A stretch of 64,000 bases of DNA from the NCBI GenBank assembly GCA_029204225.1, contig CM055099.1, positions 67,945,084 to 68,009,083 on the forward strand. Direction: 5' to 3'. Every line of letters begins with the position of its first letter. The stretch's first letter is position 1. The stretch is from Diphasiastrum complanatum (lineage: Eukaryota; Streptophyta; Lycopodiopsida; Lycopodiales; Lycopodiaceae). Below are positions 25,548-37,015 of the stretch, one piece after another. The translations under genes and the position numbers were made by a program. The notes below the pieces were generated by a model. It was not told where the DNA came from, ran no database searches, and was given only the letters and a program-made list of their open reading frames with translations.

Positions 25548-26720
25548 ATGTTCAACGTGTTTCAACTACGTGTTCCACGTGATGATCCAACCTTGAGCAT
25601 GTCAGATAACAATAACAACATCCCCACCAACAGATTTTTTTTTTTGGGGGGGGGGAGAGAGTGGATCTGCTTGGATGGAGCAGTTATATTGCCAACAACA
25701 ACATCAGCAAGATCGACAACCAAGGTCACGAAACCAAAGATGACAACGATAAGGCTAAGAAGGCAGATGGGCAATCCAAAGTGACTCAATCAGAAGAAGT
25801 ATCCCAGCAGTCACGACGAAGATCCTTTAGAAGATGGAAGTACAAGCATTGGAAAATCAGTCTCCTTCTTCAACTAGCCCTCTTGCTACAACATCTGCAT
25901 CCATGCCTATCGCCCACACCATCTACCATTGTCACCACCACCACCACCCTTCCTTTCTTCCATTTCTTTGTTTTCCATCATCTCATTATCCATCTGAAAA
26001 ATTCCCAGTCTTTTTAGACCCTGATAGTTTCGCCGAAGCGGCTAAGAGATCATTGTAAATGTCTTGCGGAGACCAACTACCACTTACATTGGTTGGTCAG
26101 CCAGAAGAGAAAATCTAAGAAGCAGCCAGAAGAAATAAAGAGAAAATTCCAAGAAGTTGAGGAGGAAAGGATGAAACTTAAGCAACAGATAAGTCAGATC
26201 GATCTTGTTAAAAGAAATTCTCTGGAGCAATGATAGTCAAATCCCCTCCTATGAAGCCCAAAGAGATCCAAAAGTAATGGATCAAAGGAAGAAAGAGCTG
26301 TAGAAAATGAAAAGATGAAGACAATCGTGAACCTGTAGAATAAAATGAGCTCCTCACCCAACAAGTAGTGGTCAAAGCTCGACATTGCAAGGGTCCAAGG
26401 ATGAAACTATAGAACTATCAATTCCTTCGCCCTTCCACCAAGCCCCTATCCAACCCATCTGTCCAAATCTGTTTCTACCATCCATTTGCTGATGAGTCTG
26501 TTCCCTTGAAGACTGTTAACCCAAGGCTTGTACAACCTACCCATCGTCAAGAAAAAAGAGTGTCGAAAAGACTGAGACTTCAACTGAGCGAAGAACTACG
26601 GAAACACCCAGAAACAAAATGGAGGATACATGCCTCTCAGAAGTTAGTACCTGCCAAGAAACCAAAGATGAAATTGTCAATGACAAATACAAGTGATAAA
26701 AGAAAAGACACATGAGATGC
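25548..26720 (+). pseudogene. Accessory ORF of family T, plus copy (broken)
   Basis: This region lies just upstream of the 3' LTR and encodes neither gag nor pol motifs. Three blocks match the minus-strand ORF at 35060-36882 in the same order. They are an acidic/KKAD(G)QS block near 25750, FAEAAKRS at about 26030, and YHLHWLVS (about 26080-26100, another frame). A predicted coiled-coil follows (EVEEERMKLKQQISQID, about 26155-26205) where the minus copy also has one. A Lys/Arg-rich C-terminal part follows (26506-26715). Several stops and frameshifts are present. Some plant gypsy lineages carry extra ORFs of unknown function. I do not assign a function here. Confidence 0.6.
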
Positions 26721-26989
26721 ACTCAGGCATGCAAGTTGTGAAGCTGCTGGGAGCTCTCCAATTTTGAAAATGTCAACCACTTGTAGCAATAAGACATTCT
26801 GGTTGCATTGCGGCAGATTGCAGAAAGCAATTTTTTGATAAAGATTGGCAACAATAAGCACTTGATTTTATGTAAGCAAACAAGGATCTATGCTTTTCCA
26901 AGTGACAATCGAAGATGTCAATGCAAATTGGAGTAATATCATCCAATATGGGTTGCAGTGGGTCCTACAACACACTAGGGGTGGGATGA

Positions 26990-27905
26990 TGTTGGTTGTT
27001 TTTGACGAATCCCCAAGATACTTGGCCAAAGCTACCCACGAGCACCTCTCACCTTAGACCGAGGAGGTCTCTGAGAAGACGAGATGAATGAAGACTGAGA
27101 GCCGAGGAATACTAGTTAATATTGTCAAGTAGAGACTGTGTAAGACTCATGGTGAATCCCGAAAGATGAAATGACCATGTAGGAAGTAGTATTTCTAGGC
27201 TAATGAATAAATGCAAGTAGACCTCTCTTAAAGAAAGTAAAGTGAGCCACCTTTTGATGGTGACCTCTAGTGGAGAGCATAATTTCACTTGTAATGCCAC
27301 TAGGATGCCACCTAAGGAGCTCTCTTGCTTATTTAAGAGACTCCCTCTTTGTAGTAGAGAAGCTTTTGTAAATGTATCTATTCCATGCTGAAATGAGAAT
27401 ATCCTCCATGAGTTTTGATGCATTCTTGAGCTCCTTGATCATTCTTGTTCCTTGAGTGATGCATTAATGAGCTTGCCCCTCCATCTCCTTTGTGTGTGGT
27501 TGCGGATCTTAGTGGTGGATTAGCTTTCTTGCTTTGTGGATTAATGTAGGTTTCAGCATTCAAGTGAACTAAATAGGCTGGATTTGTGGTGTAGATCCTG
27601 CATATTCTCTTACGTCCAGTTCTTGACGTTCTTGGTCTGTCCAAGAATCAAGAAATGAGTGTTTCTTGATCCTTGGTTGTTTAGTCTTTAGTTTCTTGTT
27701 TCTTGTTTTGTGGAATGTATGGTAGCTTAGTTTTAGATTGTTAGGATCTGTTCATTTAGTTTTGCAGCAAGTAAGTAGGATCTTCATGCTCGTTCAACTT
27801 ATTTATGTGCCAATTTCTTGGTTGAACACAATGATGTGCATGATTGGCTGTTTATGCAGGTGCTTTCAGTGCAAGAGCGACCTATCTGAGTGTCCTCTGA
27901 CAGGG
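26990..27905 (+). mobile_element. LTR of gypsy-type family T, copy 2
   Basis: It starts TGTTGGTTG after the purine-rich ACTAGGGGTGGGATGA. It shares its first ~190 bp with 23466-23668. Most of its length is shared, inverted, with 34090-34987: ACCTCTAGTGGA, CACCTTTTGATGGTGACC, TGCTTATTTAAG, CAAGAATCAAGAAATG.GTG and TTTCTTGTTTCTTG. A TATTTAAG near 27338 may be the TATA box of the LTR promoter. The 3' end is approximate. Confidence 0.8.
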
Positions 27906-28099
27906 AGGACATAAAATACTACAATGTTCATCAGTCCTTTTTGCATTATTTGGGCCTAAAAACAAAAACGTTTACATCCAAGAAGTGCCCAATGTAGCCT
28001 GGTAACAGGGAAAAACAATTTTGAAACCAGAGAAGAAGTAAAGAACTTAGCCAACTGATTCTCTAGAGTAGGGAATCAGTAAACAATAGAAGGATGTAT

Positions 28100-29530
28100 A
28101 CATGGCCTTGCGGGGACATTCGACGATTTTGTGCTCTTCTTCGCATTTGTAGCAGCCGTAGATTCTTCCACCTTAGCGCTGAGGTTGGGCAGCATATGTA
28201 ACAAAGTACTCATTGATGGTCGGATCAATGTATGGCTCATCAAGCCCATACCACTGTTGTTGCTTAGGTTGAGGTAGAGCGTCGTGTTCTACTACTGTCA
28301 GGTTTACTTGGGCCACTTGATTGTTATCTGGCCCCAGAGATGCTGGTAATGCCATGTGTTGCTGGTTTAGTGGTACTCCAAACCATGGTGCCGCATTAGG
28401 TGCCCCCTGATGATAAAGATAAGAGATATGAAATTGAGCCCTCTTTTGTTGGATGATCATGTTGTTTAATGGGCAGAACATAGTTTTATGTGATGACGCA
28501 TTACACAGATGGCAATATTGATGTGTCAGTTTGAGATTTTTCTTCAACACTAGACACTCATTGGTTGTCCGAATTCTGGATGCAAACCGGACACCATACA
28601 TTCTCTCTTCATGGGTACTGTGGCTGATTCTAATCTGACGTTGTAGACAAAGTTGCGACAACACTCTACAAAGCTTTCATTTATGATCAAATTGGGTTGT
28701 GAGTTGTTCCATTTGTAGTAAGTGAAGTTTTATAATTTGTTCGATCAGTAGATCGGTGATATATTGGAAGCATTGGAGGTTGATGCCACTGAGGGAGGGG
28801 GATGATGGATGATTGGATAGTTATGGCTCGAATAATCATCTGATCCATCATCTTCTTCCCTGATAACGCTTCCATGGCTTCTTGCAATGTAGCATACTGC
28901 TCCCAGCGTTTAAGCTATCTTTTGATACTCCACGGTAGTCCTGCTAAGAACCACATGATTAGGAGTCAGGGCCGTGTTGCACTGGGATCTTAAATGTTTG
29001 ACCCATTCTATGTACTCCTGGACCCTTTCTCGTTTTCCCATCTTAATTTTGCTCAGTAGGAGAAATGGGTCTTTCAAAAACTTCCTTGGTTTAAAGCAGG
29101 TGATGAAGGCCGCTTAAATCTCTTTCCATGTGGCTTTTTCTTCGGCCGACTGGTTGAAAAACCAATATTGGGCTGCAACTACCAATGACATGGGAAACAA
29201 CTTCAAATTTTTTTCAGGTGTCTGTTCATCATAGATCTTGCACGCTTGTTCGTAAATCTAGAAGAATATGATAGGATTTGTCGATCCATCGTATTTTGGC
29301 ATCTCGAGATGAGTTGCCCTCCGAATTTCTTGCAAGGGTACGACAGGTACGAGTTGATCCATTGGATTCATTATTGTTGGTCCCAATTCTGCTTCGATTT
29401 GTGTGGCTGCAACTCTGGGGAGGTTTGGTTTTGGATTTCCGATTCTTTTTGGCACTAATCGTCCTAATCTCAGATTCATTCGTCGAAAACGTCCAAGGAT
29501 ATTGGATCTTGATGGATGTGAAGAATGCAA
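28100..29530 (-). pseudogene. Gypsy-type gag with two zinc knuckles (family T relative, minus copy)
   Basis: Read right to left. A Pro/Arg-rich N-terminus (29258-29530) reaches EMPKYDGSTNPI. The gag core follows: FPMSLVVAAQYWFFNQ, FKPRKFLKDPF, LSKIKMGKRERVQEYIEW and VKHLRSQ (about 28960-29245). The C-terminal part (28173-28664) holds YCHLCNASSHKTMFCP, a canonical CX2CX4HX4C. A further CYKCEEEHKIVEC (about 28115-28155) has the shorter CX2CX3HX4C spacing also seen in the plus-strand gag. Stops near 29115 and 28914 and frame changes inactivate it. The core resembles the gag at 23669-24650, on the opposite strand. Confidence 0.85.
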
Positions 29531-30540
29531 TCTAGATATGGCTAATGGTATAATTTTAGCCCTTTTTTCATAGTTTTTCCTTAATATCTCTCTGCTCCTT
29601 GCTCTGATTGGCCTGAAATTTTCACAGTAGATGGATCTGAGGCATATCTACCAACTAATCATATTTTTAAAGGTTCATCATGCGAGGGTTGTTTGTGTTG
29701 TTTTGCAGACAAAAACCTTAATATCTGGAGATCTGCTAAAAAGCAACTCTTGCCCTTTTAACTATAGCTAGATCTGGTGGGATCTAACTTGGTATGAAGT
29801 GGCGAAGGTTAATTCTTCCAGATTTAGAAGTTATTGATGTCACAACATACTTGTGATTACAAGAATTGCTTAACTAATCTATAATTACAAGACTAGTTTA
29901 ATTTGACCATATGTTGGTCGTGAATGTACTTTACAGATTTTTGATGTGCCATGACATCTGTACACAAACATGTATGTGTCAAAGAATGCACCTATAGACA
30001 GTAGGTAAGTGTTACTCTATGCAATATATGTACAGTGTGCTGCAAAACAAAGATGTTTGGTCGATCGTCAAATGATTCAGATGGTCGATCGAATGGGCGA
30101 AGTAGTGGCCAGGTCTTCAAGCTTCTTCGAATAGTTTGAAATGACATTCAAATGTGGATATTGACAGGAATGGATACTCTTTACTCCAGAGATGAAGATC
30201 TGCCGAAAGTTCGAAGCATTCATCCTTTGAATAGTTTGACTGAGTCAATTCTGTGTGGAATGTCGCAGGTGTCGAACTACTGCACAGAAACTTGTGTATT
30301 TTACCAGGCATTACTCTACACACAAAATGGAGTAGTTTTTCCGGTACTACGGCATGTGCTAAGAAACACGACTAAATATGGAGAATGGCACAACAGAAAA
30401 CTATAATTCTTGCAGGTATCAATTAAGTAGACATAAAACCTAAAGAGGTTGCATCTGATCCTAGATCAATGATTAATTCAAGGATCAAGAATGTGCAGGA
30501 AGAGTCTTGAATGAAATTGAAACACCAAGGAGAAACTGTG
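29531..30540. other. Non-coding sequence, possible LTR material
   Basis: It lies between the minus-strand gag and the 3' end of a minus-strand copia fragment. The right part is probably the LTR of that copia element, because the TGTTGGAGATTAAGC junction is at its right end. No ORF is supported. Confidence 0.4.
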
Positions 30541-30543
30541 AGC

Positions 30544-30985
30544 TTAATCTCCAACAATCCTCCTTAAGGTCACGGTTGGTGCCTTGAGTGTCTTCGTCAG
30601 GTTCAGCATGTCGAAGAATTTCTGATGCTTTATCCTAGTAAGAGCCTTGGTGAATATGTCTGCGACCATTTCATGTATGGAGCAATATTCGATGATAACT
30701 TGTCCTGAGAAAAACTTTTCCAGAATAAAGTGGTACTGGATTTCGATGTGTTTTGAACTGCCATGAAATCTGGGATTCAACGATAGTAAAATATAGCTCA
30801 TGTTGTCACATAGAATGGTAGTAGGTCAAAATTGAGTGTGATGTAAATCGTGGAGTAGTAATATGATCCAGATAGCTTCTTTCGAAGCTTGGCATGTTGC
30901 GATATACTTTGCCTCAGTTGAAGACAGTGTGACAGATTTCTGCTTCCTTGAATTTGTTAGGTCCTTGCCTCTGAAGTCATGTGAT
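30544..30985 (-). pseudogene. Ty1/copia RNase H remnant with PPT/LTR junction
   Basis: The minus reading RKQKSVTLSSTEAKYIA, ASKEAIW, ILCDN, NPRFHGSSKHIEIQYHF, EMVADIFTKALTRIKHQKF is the end of a copia polyprotein. One in-frame TGA lies near 30826. Downstream on the minus strand is AAGGAGGATTG (about 30553-30564), a polypurine tract followed by TGTTGGAGATT. This places the 3' LTR to the left, below about 30555. It is truncated upstream. Confidence 0.85.
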
Positions 30986-31655
30986 TCTCAAGGGGTAAGG
31001 TTATGCCCTTAGAAGATCGTATGGGAGGTGTTTGGCAAAAAGTTTAGCACTCGTAAAATTCATAGTGATGTCCATGAAGGGCACGTAATCCATGCTCGTG
31101 AAAATCATTATTGTCCATCAACGACTATAGTGCATACGGGAAGAGATCCTAAAATATCAGTGCTCATCTAATTTGTATGATGGGTACTCAAAAACAACAT
31201 AACAATATTTGATGATTCAATTTCTCGCCAATGTTATGCATAGGTGGTGATAAATTACAAATGCTGCTCTATTTGATGAAAAACGCTATTTCTCCACCCC
31301 TCAGCTCTAGTTATTTCACTAGACAGTTCCAAGAGAGGGTGTGACTAGTGGCCCTAACCCAGGTGACATATTTTGGTCACGTTGGATAGACTACCCGCTC
31401 TTGTGTTTCAAAGAGGTCGGGTTTACCAATTCATGCTCATAAAGACGGTTTCAAAAGATAATAAACCGAATGCCATTTATAACTTTGACAGTTTTGTACG
31501 ACTAACTAAATATACTGCAAGCTAGTTAGCTTATAGAACTGAATGGTCATACGACAAGCAATCTGCATATCCCTTGTGAGTACTCAAAGTGTTACTTATC
31601 TTATCACAATACAAAGGATGATTCCATGATGTGACATAAGGACCATTAGTTTAGT
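30986..31655. other. Unassigned intergenic sequence
   Basis: No coding, repeat or RNA signal that I can support. Confidence 0.4.
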
Positions 31656-31660
31656 ATTAT

Positions 31661-31792
31661 GGAAGGAGCCGGGCAGAGGCCATTCTGCCCGGTAAGGATT
31701 TCCAGAATTTTTTTAGGCGAGGCCCGGAGGGGCCGAGCCTAAAAAATTTTGGAAATCTGAACCGGGCAGAATGGCCTCTGCCCGGCCCCTTC
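31661..31792. repeat. 132-bp foldback hairpin, GC-rich arms
   Basis: Two arms of about 64 nt (31661-31724 and about 31729-31792) are close reverse complements. Both contain GGGCAGAGGCCATTCTGCCC, and each arm also holds a smaller palindrome (CCGGGCAG/CTGCCCGG). The loop is only a few bases. It could be a foldback MITE or a small-RNA precursor. No coding capacity. Confidence 0.85.
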
Positions 31793-31797
31793 CATTG

Positions 31798-32015
31798 CGT
31801 AATGGATTTTTGGACCCTTTTTAAATCAATCCTTAGCTGCCACGTGGCGGGTGCAAGCAGAATCAGCACCCAAAAAATTTGAGACCAATCCAATGCTGCC
31901 ACGTGGCAGATGGCAAGCATAATCTGCACTAATTTTTTTTTTTAGGAACCAGGTGACTATTCTGCTTTTAAATCTGTTCCGAAATGGGCAGAATAGTCAC
32001 AAAAAATCCATTACG
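31798..32015. mobile_element. Short MITE-like element with 16-bp TIRs
   Basis: CGTAATGGATTTTTGG at 31798-31813 is matched by CAAAAAATCCATTACG at 32000-32015, an inverted repeat with one mismatch. Inside are two direct repeats (about 31836 and 31895). Both contain GCTGCCACGTGGC, and the second is the perfect palindrome CTGCCACGTGGCAG. It abuts the GC-rich hairpin, so the two may form one compound element. A TSD was not resolved. Confidence 0.6.
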
Positions 32016-34089
32016 TATAAAAAATGACAAACACGGAATGGGACTAAGCATAGGGTGCAAACACCGCATACAAAAACGGCATTTGCATAACCAAAAAAGT
32101 GAAGTGAATAAAAATATATTACTTCAAGTGTGGGTGGGAGGAAACCGGGATGCCGCAAAAAACCCCAAGTCATGAATCCGTAGATCTTAGGTGAATGCTA
32201 ATCAGTTCTTGACCTTGTGTAGTATGCTAGGAGGCATCATTGCATGATCAAATCTTCAGTCTGATTTATAGCTGTTGCCTGAAAGCTCTGCATCTGCTTC
32301 ACATCCAATGATTTTTCAAGTCCTTGGTATCAGATGACCATCGATATTTTGAAACAGCAGCATCGAGGACAGGTACGACGGGGCTTGTTTCTGAAGATGG
32401 AAGCATTTGATGGGTGAGCCAAACTGGGGCAACATGTATTACGTTGCAGCTGTAGAGAACGTTCTACTCCACAGCTGATTTTCAGCAAGTTCAAGTGCCC
32501 AAAACGCGCAGGTTCAGGCAAGTGGTTCCAGCACAGAGAGCTCGCAAGCAGAGGCTCACTTGCAATCATTCGCAAGTTTGGGATCTCCTGCAATGGTGCG
32601 TTGAATAATACCACCCTGGTGCTTGGAAAACATTACATTGATGCGCTGGGACCTACTCTTTCCTTCATCTCTACTGATCGATTTGCTTTAGCGAGCTTCA
32701 GCGGACTGAGATTGGACTCATATTTGCATCGTAGGTTCAGGATGGCTCATCGCAGGTCGAGCAACCTAGCAGAGGGTTAGCGAGCTCAGATTTCAACATA
32801 GACTCAGGGTGTGAGTTCACCCTCTATCCTCAAATGGTAATTGAAGGTGATGAGGGCCATTCTGTAGACAGAGGCTGTCTCACAGAGAACTCACAGTAGG
32901 CTTCAGCGCACCAGGTGCGAGCTCGATCAAACCATACTTCTTCAATTCCCCTCAGCTTAGGCAGATGGTTCTGTTGCGGAATGCACCAGATCCAAAGTTA
33001 CTGATATGATCTTAGGACCTGATGTGGCAAGTTGAGCTCTGAATCAGCGGGCTATGTTCCCACAAAAATTTGCGCTGGCCGTGAAGGTGCTGGATACCCT
33101 CCTTAGACCAAACCCATCTCTGATTTATACCCTCCTCAGACCAAACCCATCTTTGATTAGCAGAAACATAGTTTTCCAGTGCAATCTGTGTACACAAATG
33201 GGTCTCAAAAGATAATTGATTAGGTGGGCACGCAAAAACTCAGGTACCTACCTGCTCCCAGGGTCGGAAGAGGTGGTCAACCATCCTTTCTGAATTAGCA
33301 ACAGCAAAACACTTCTTCACGAAGTGAGAGCAACTCGTTGCCTTTCTTGCAGACACCTGTCTATCAACCACATACTTTATAGTGCTACTGTTGCTTAGCG
33401 CTGCTGATTGTGCCACAATGGGAATATAAATCGACCATCCACTACCCATCTTAAACCCATATTAAACAATTTATTTACTAGCACTTGACTCATATTAACA
33501 ATGGGCTTTATACACCAATATTAACATGATCAATTATTGAGTTGATCCACAATCCCACTACAACCTATGCAACCACAAGCATTCATAACAAGAGAAGGTT
33601 TCTACTCCCTCTCAACCCAAACAATGTGAGTGTATTACAATCATAGTTCAACCCAATACAACCATCAATCCATAACCCACCATACAAGACAATGCTTCTA
33701 CTCATTCACAATCAAATACACAAAGCACAAACAAGACACTCACTCTCATTGCAAACTGGTGCGTCCAAGCACATGACTTCATGGAAAGAGTGATTTTCAG
33801 AACTCAAGGAAACTCACAATGGCGATGAAGTTGGGCAAGCCGATGACCAATTGTGTTCACAGATTCCAGCCGAATATGTGAACACGGTTTTCTTCTTTCT
33901 ACTTATTCTCTTCTTTGTTACTTCAGGTTTGCCCGTTTCCTTCAACCAGTTCTTTACAGTTAAGTCTTCTTGTTTAGAATGGTTTCCAGACAAAAGTATT
34001 TCTCAGTTTGCAACGTGTATTCCTAGCCTGTCAGTGGGATGAAACGGTTACGTTCACTCAGCTACATGCATTTACAAGCCATGCAACCA
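32016..34089. other. Unassigned sequence
   Basis: Only short ORFs without family signatures. A tandem pair of about 33 bp (AGACCAAACCCATCT(C/T)TGAT, about 33096-33160) is the one clear local structure. A TGGTATCAGATG string at 32325 resembles a tRNA-Met primer-binding site, but no LTR or gag could be tied to it. Confidence 0.4.
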
Positions 34090-34987
34090 ATCCTAGCTCC
34101 AACATAGATCAACGTTATGGACAGAGAGCAAATCTACAATCTAACTACCAAACTATCTTAGGAAATCAGGGAATAATACAATAACAAGATTAAGTTACTC
34201 AACAAGAAACAAGAATCAAGAAAGCTAACTTCCTAACAGCATTCTAACAGCCGAAGAATCAAGAAACACCCATTTCTTGATGCTTGGAATACCCAAGAAC
34301 AATAAAGGACACGAGTGTTAGTAAACATGCAAAATCAGATCCACAATCTCAGCCTATATAGTTTACCTGCATGCTGAAGCTACAAAATTAAGAAACAAGA
34401 AAGTTATCCACATCTACATTCCACAAAGCAAGAAAGTAAGCAAGAAATCTAATTAATCCACAATCACAAAAAGAAATCAGAACATGTTCATAAGAATTTC
34501 ACTCAAGAAGATTGCCATGAACAATGAGCTTCTCAATTGCCAAGAACTCGTGGAGGATCTTCTTTATTCAATCAAGAGAAATGACAATACAATCAAAAGC
34601 TCCCTCACAAGAGAGGGGGGTCCTTAAATAAGCAAGAGGGTTGCCCATGTCGAGCCCGAGTGACAATTCCAGTAATTAAGAAATTACATGTGGAAATGGC
34701 CCTTCCACTAGAGGTCACCATCAAAAGGTGGCTCACTCTAAATTATTTAAGGGGGTCTACACTAATTTACATTGCCTAGGAAACATTACTAGCTCCTACA
34801 TGGTCATTCCTTCTCTGGGATACACCATGTAGGCTCACATAGAAAATGATTGTCATCCTAGCTAGTAATCCTCGGCTCTCAGTTTCTTTTGCTCTCCTCC
34901 TTCAGAGACCTCCTCGGTCATGGGTGAGAGATACTTTGTGTCTTCAGCTTGGCTCGGCATCTGGGGATTCTCTGGAATCCGCTAACA
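34090..34987 (-). mobile_element. LTR of gypsy-type family T, copy 3 (inverted)
   Basis: The minus strand begins TGTTAGCGGATTCC after a purine-rich tract (the complement of 34988-35003). It matches the LTR at 26990-27905 along most of its length, in the opposite orientation. GACCGAGGAGGTCTCTGA, the Glu-rich-looking GCCGAGG block and the repeated TTTCTTGTTTCTTG motif are shared. It is the 3' LTR of the element whose accessory ORF lies at 35060-36882. The left boundary is approximate. Confidence 0.8.
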
Positions 34988-35059
34988 TTATCCACCCCTA
35001 ATCTGTTGCAGGACCCACTGCAACACAGGTGATGTCGTTCCGCTCGATGCTTGGAAAAG

Positions 35060-36882
35060 CACGGATCTTCGTTCACTTCCATAAAACTAGGTGCTTATTA
35101 TCCACAAAACTGTTTAGCAAAAATGAAGATTTCTCAATGGTCGCTACATTCCAGCCCTCTTGAGAACCTCTTGCGAGTCCTGCTCGCCTCATCGCCTCAC
35201 CATCTGTGCTCGCTCATTTTTTGCCCTAGGGCTTCGAACACTTGGAAGCGGAGCTTACTTCCGTAGTTTAGTAGCCCCAGGTATTCTCGTATCTTTTCAA
35301 TGAAGCCCATTTTCTGATAGTCTTCTATCATGGTGACATACCGTGATGACATGAAGGCCGCTTTGTAGTATAGCCGGGCCATCATCTCATGGTCTTCCTC
35401 TGACTGGAGGGCTACGTTGGGATTGATGTTGATTGGATCCAAACCACGATCCCAAAAACATTCTTACTACATTAGAAAGCCATTGATCGGCAATATTCGG
35501 TGCTTTTTTGCACGCATAGATTGACACTGGTCTTGTATTGCCCGAAGTCTAGCAACTGTAGCCTCCAGGTCATCCAGAAAGATTATGTCTCGTGTTTGGT
35601 TGATCTGGGCCATCTGGTGCTTCAGTTGTTGCTGGACCTCTTCTAATGTGATCTTCAGCCCGGCCATTGTGGATCTAATTTTATCTGTTTCTTTTTCTTT
35701 TTCTTTGGCCAGCTTCTGTTGTTGTGCAATCTCTTGGTCCAGGTACTAGACCTTATTCTCGCGCACTTGGTGTTGGCTTATCAACCAATGCATGTGGTAG
35801 CTTGCCTCGGATAGGCCGATCATCGAGCGCTTGGCTGCTTCGGAGAACTTCTTAGGGTTAGTGACGATTGGGTACTGATCAGGGGTGTAAAACGCTGTGG
35901 AGGAAATGAAGATGGAGATGGAGGGAGTGGAGAAATAATATTAGTAGAAATGGTGGTTGTTGTGGTGGTGGTGGTGGTGGTTAGTGGAGGGGTCAGACTT
36001 CCTCCTGACTGATCTGCTTTTTTCGGTTCATCGTCATTGATCTCCATCAGGTCTGCAACATCAAAATATTGTGAAGTATCCAAGATATGAATTTGTTGGG
36101 CCAGTGGATGTTGGTCTTGCGACTACTGGGTCGCTTCCATGTCTTGGGGAATGGGACTCCCCACTCCTCCCCCCCTCCAAAGAATGTGTCGTTGGTGAAG
36201 TTGGCAGCGTTGGCATGGTAATCAACAAGGGTGGGGTGGTGACTTGGTCTGGTGGCACGACTTGGGTTGTGTCCATGTCTGCTGCTACCGATGATGTAGC
36301 TGCTCCATCACCCCCGTCGATGGTGTGTAAGGGTGAGGAGTGTGTCGGAGAGGCTGCGTGTGAGGTTGAGTTTCCATCATCTAAAGCTGAATCTTCTGAT
36401 GTTGTGCCATCGGGTGATTTCCTCCTGGCCTGAAGCTTTCTAAGTATGCGTTGTTGCCTTGTGTCTAGCAACTGGGCCTTAGAGGTATTGGCTTGTTGAG
36501 CTACCGATGGTGATGCTACTTGTGGATCTGGTTGAGAGCTTGGTGGCTTGTGTACCAGTGGAATAATACTGGTGTTCGTCCTTTTGGGTGGAAGCCTTGA
36601 TGGTGAAGTGGCCCGTGAGCGTGAACGCTTGGACTTTTTGGACCCTATAGGGATGTCCCATGCTTTGTCTGCAGCTTGCGGGTGTTGTTGAAGTCTGGGC
36701 CCATTTTGGACCTGATGGAGTGTGATATAAATCATGAGATATCCCAGGACTATTGTCGACTGCTCGTTCTTAACAGAGTCATGAAGAGAGTTCGAAACAA
36801 ACTGTGCCCAATCATAAAGGTTTTGGACATGCAGTCGTGAATCTGCCATCATTTGGAATAGAGACATGGGTACCCACAGCAT
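35060..36882 (-). pseudogene. Accessory ORF of family T, minus copy
   Basis: The first long frame (36061-36882, 273 codons) starts with a region of possible helices (SLFQMMADSRLHVQNLYDW). It then becomes Ser/Pro/Thr-rich with a basic patch (SKKSKRSRSRATSP). The reading moves to another frame at about 36083 (VADLMEINDDEPKKADQSG, a poly-Thr run, Pro-rich). It continues with FSEAAKRSM and YHMHWLISQHQ near 35770-35850, then a coiled-coil (EEVQQQLKHQMAQINQ, about 35590-35640). A C-terminal block at 35197-35442 (MARLYYKAAFMSSRYVTMIEDYQKMG) ends it. It sits immediately 5' of the minus-strand LTR. No catalytic motif is recognised. A structural or gag-like accessory role is only a guess. Confidence 0.6.
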
Positions 36883-36892
36883 GAAACCTGAT

Positions 36893-37015
36893 AGAGAGAG
36901 AAAATCTACGGGTAGACTAATAGACTAGCCTACGGCTAATTACAGTTGGTAACAGTTTTCAGCATTAATTTACATCGTAAATAGTAACAATGAAGTTTAT
37001 CATTGAATTCTGACA
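36893..37015 (-). mobile_element. Copia 3' LTR start (fragment)
   Basis: On the minus strand TGTCAGAATTC follows the polypurine tract CATTGAGGGAGAG (37016-37028). This gives a PPT/LTR junction directly after the copia RNase H. The LTR appears cut at about 36890, where accessory-ORF sequence of another element begins. Confidence 0.65.

Noticed and set aside
32325..32336. TGGTATCAGATG, resembling a tRNA-Met primer-binding site on the plus strand
   Set aside because: Two mismatches to the usual 12-mer, no LTR ending in CA identified before it and no gag after it.
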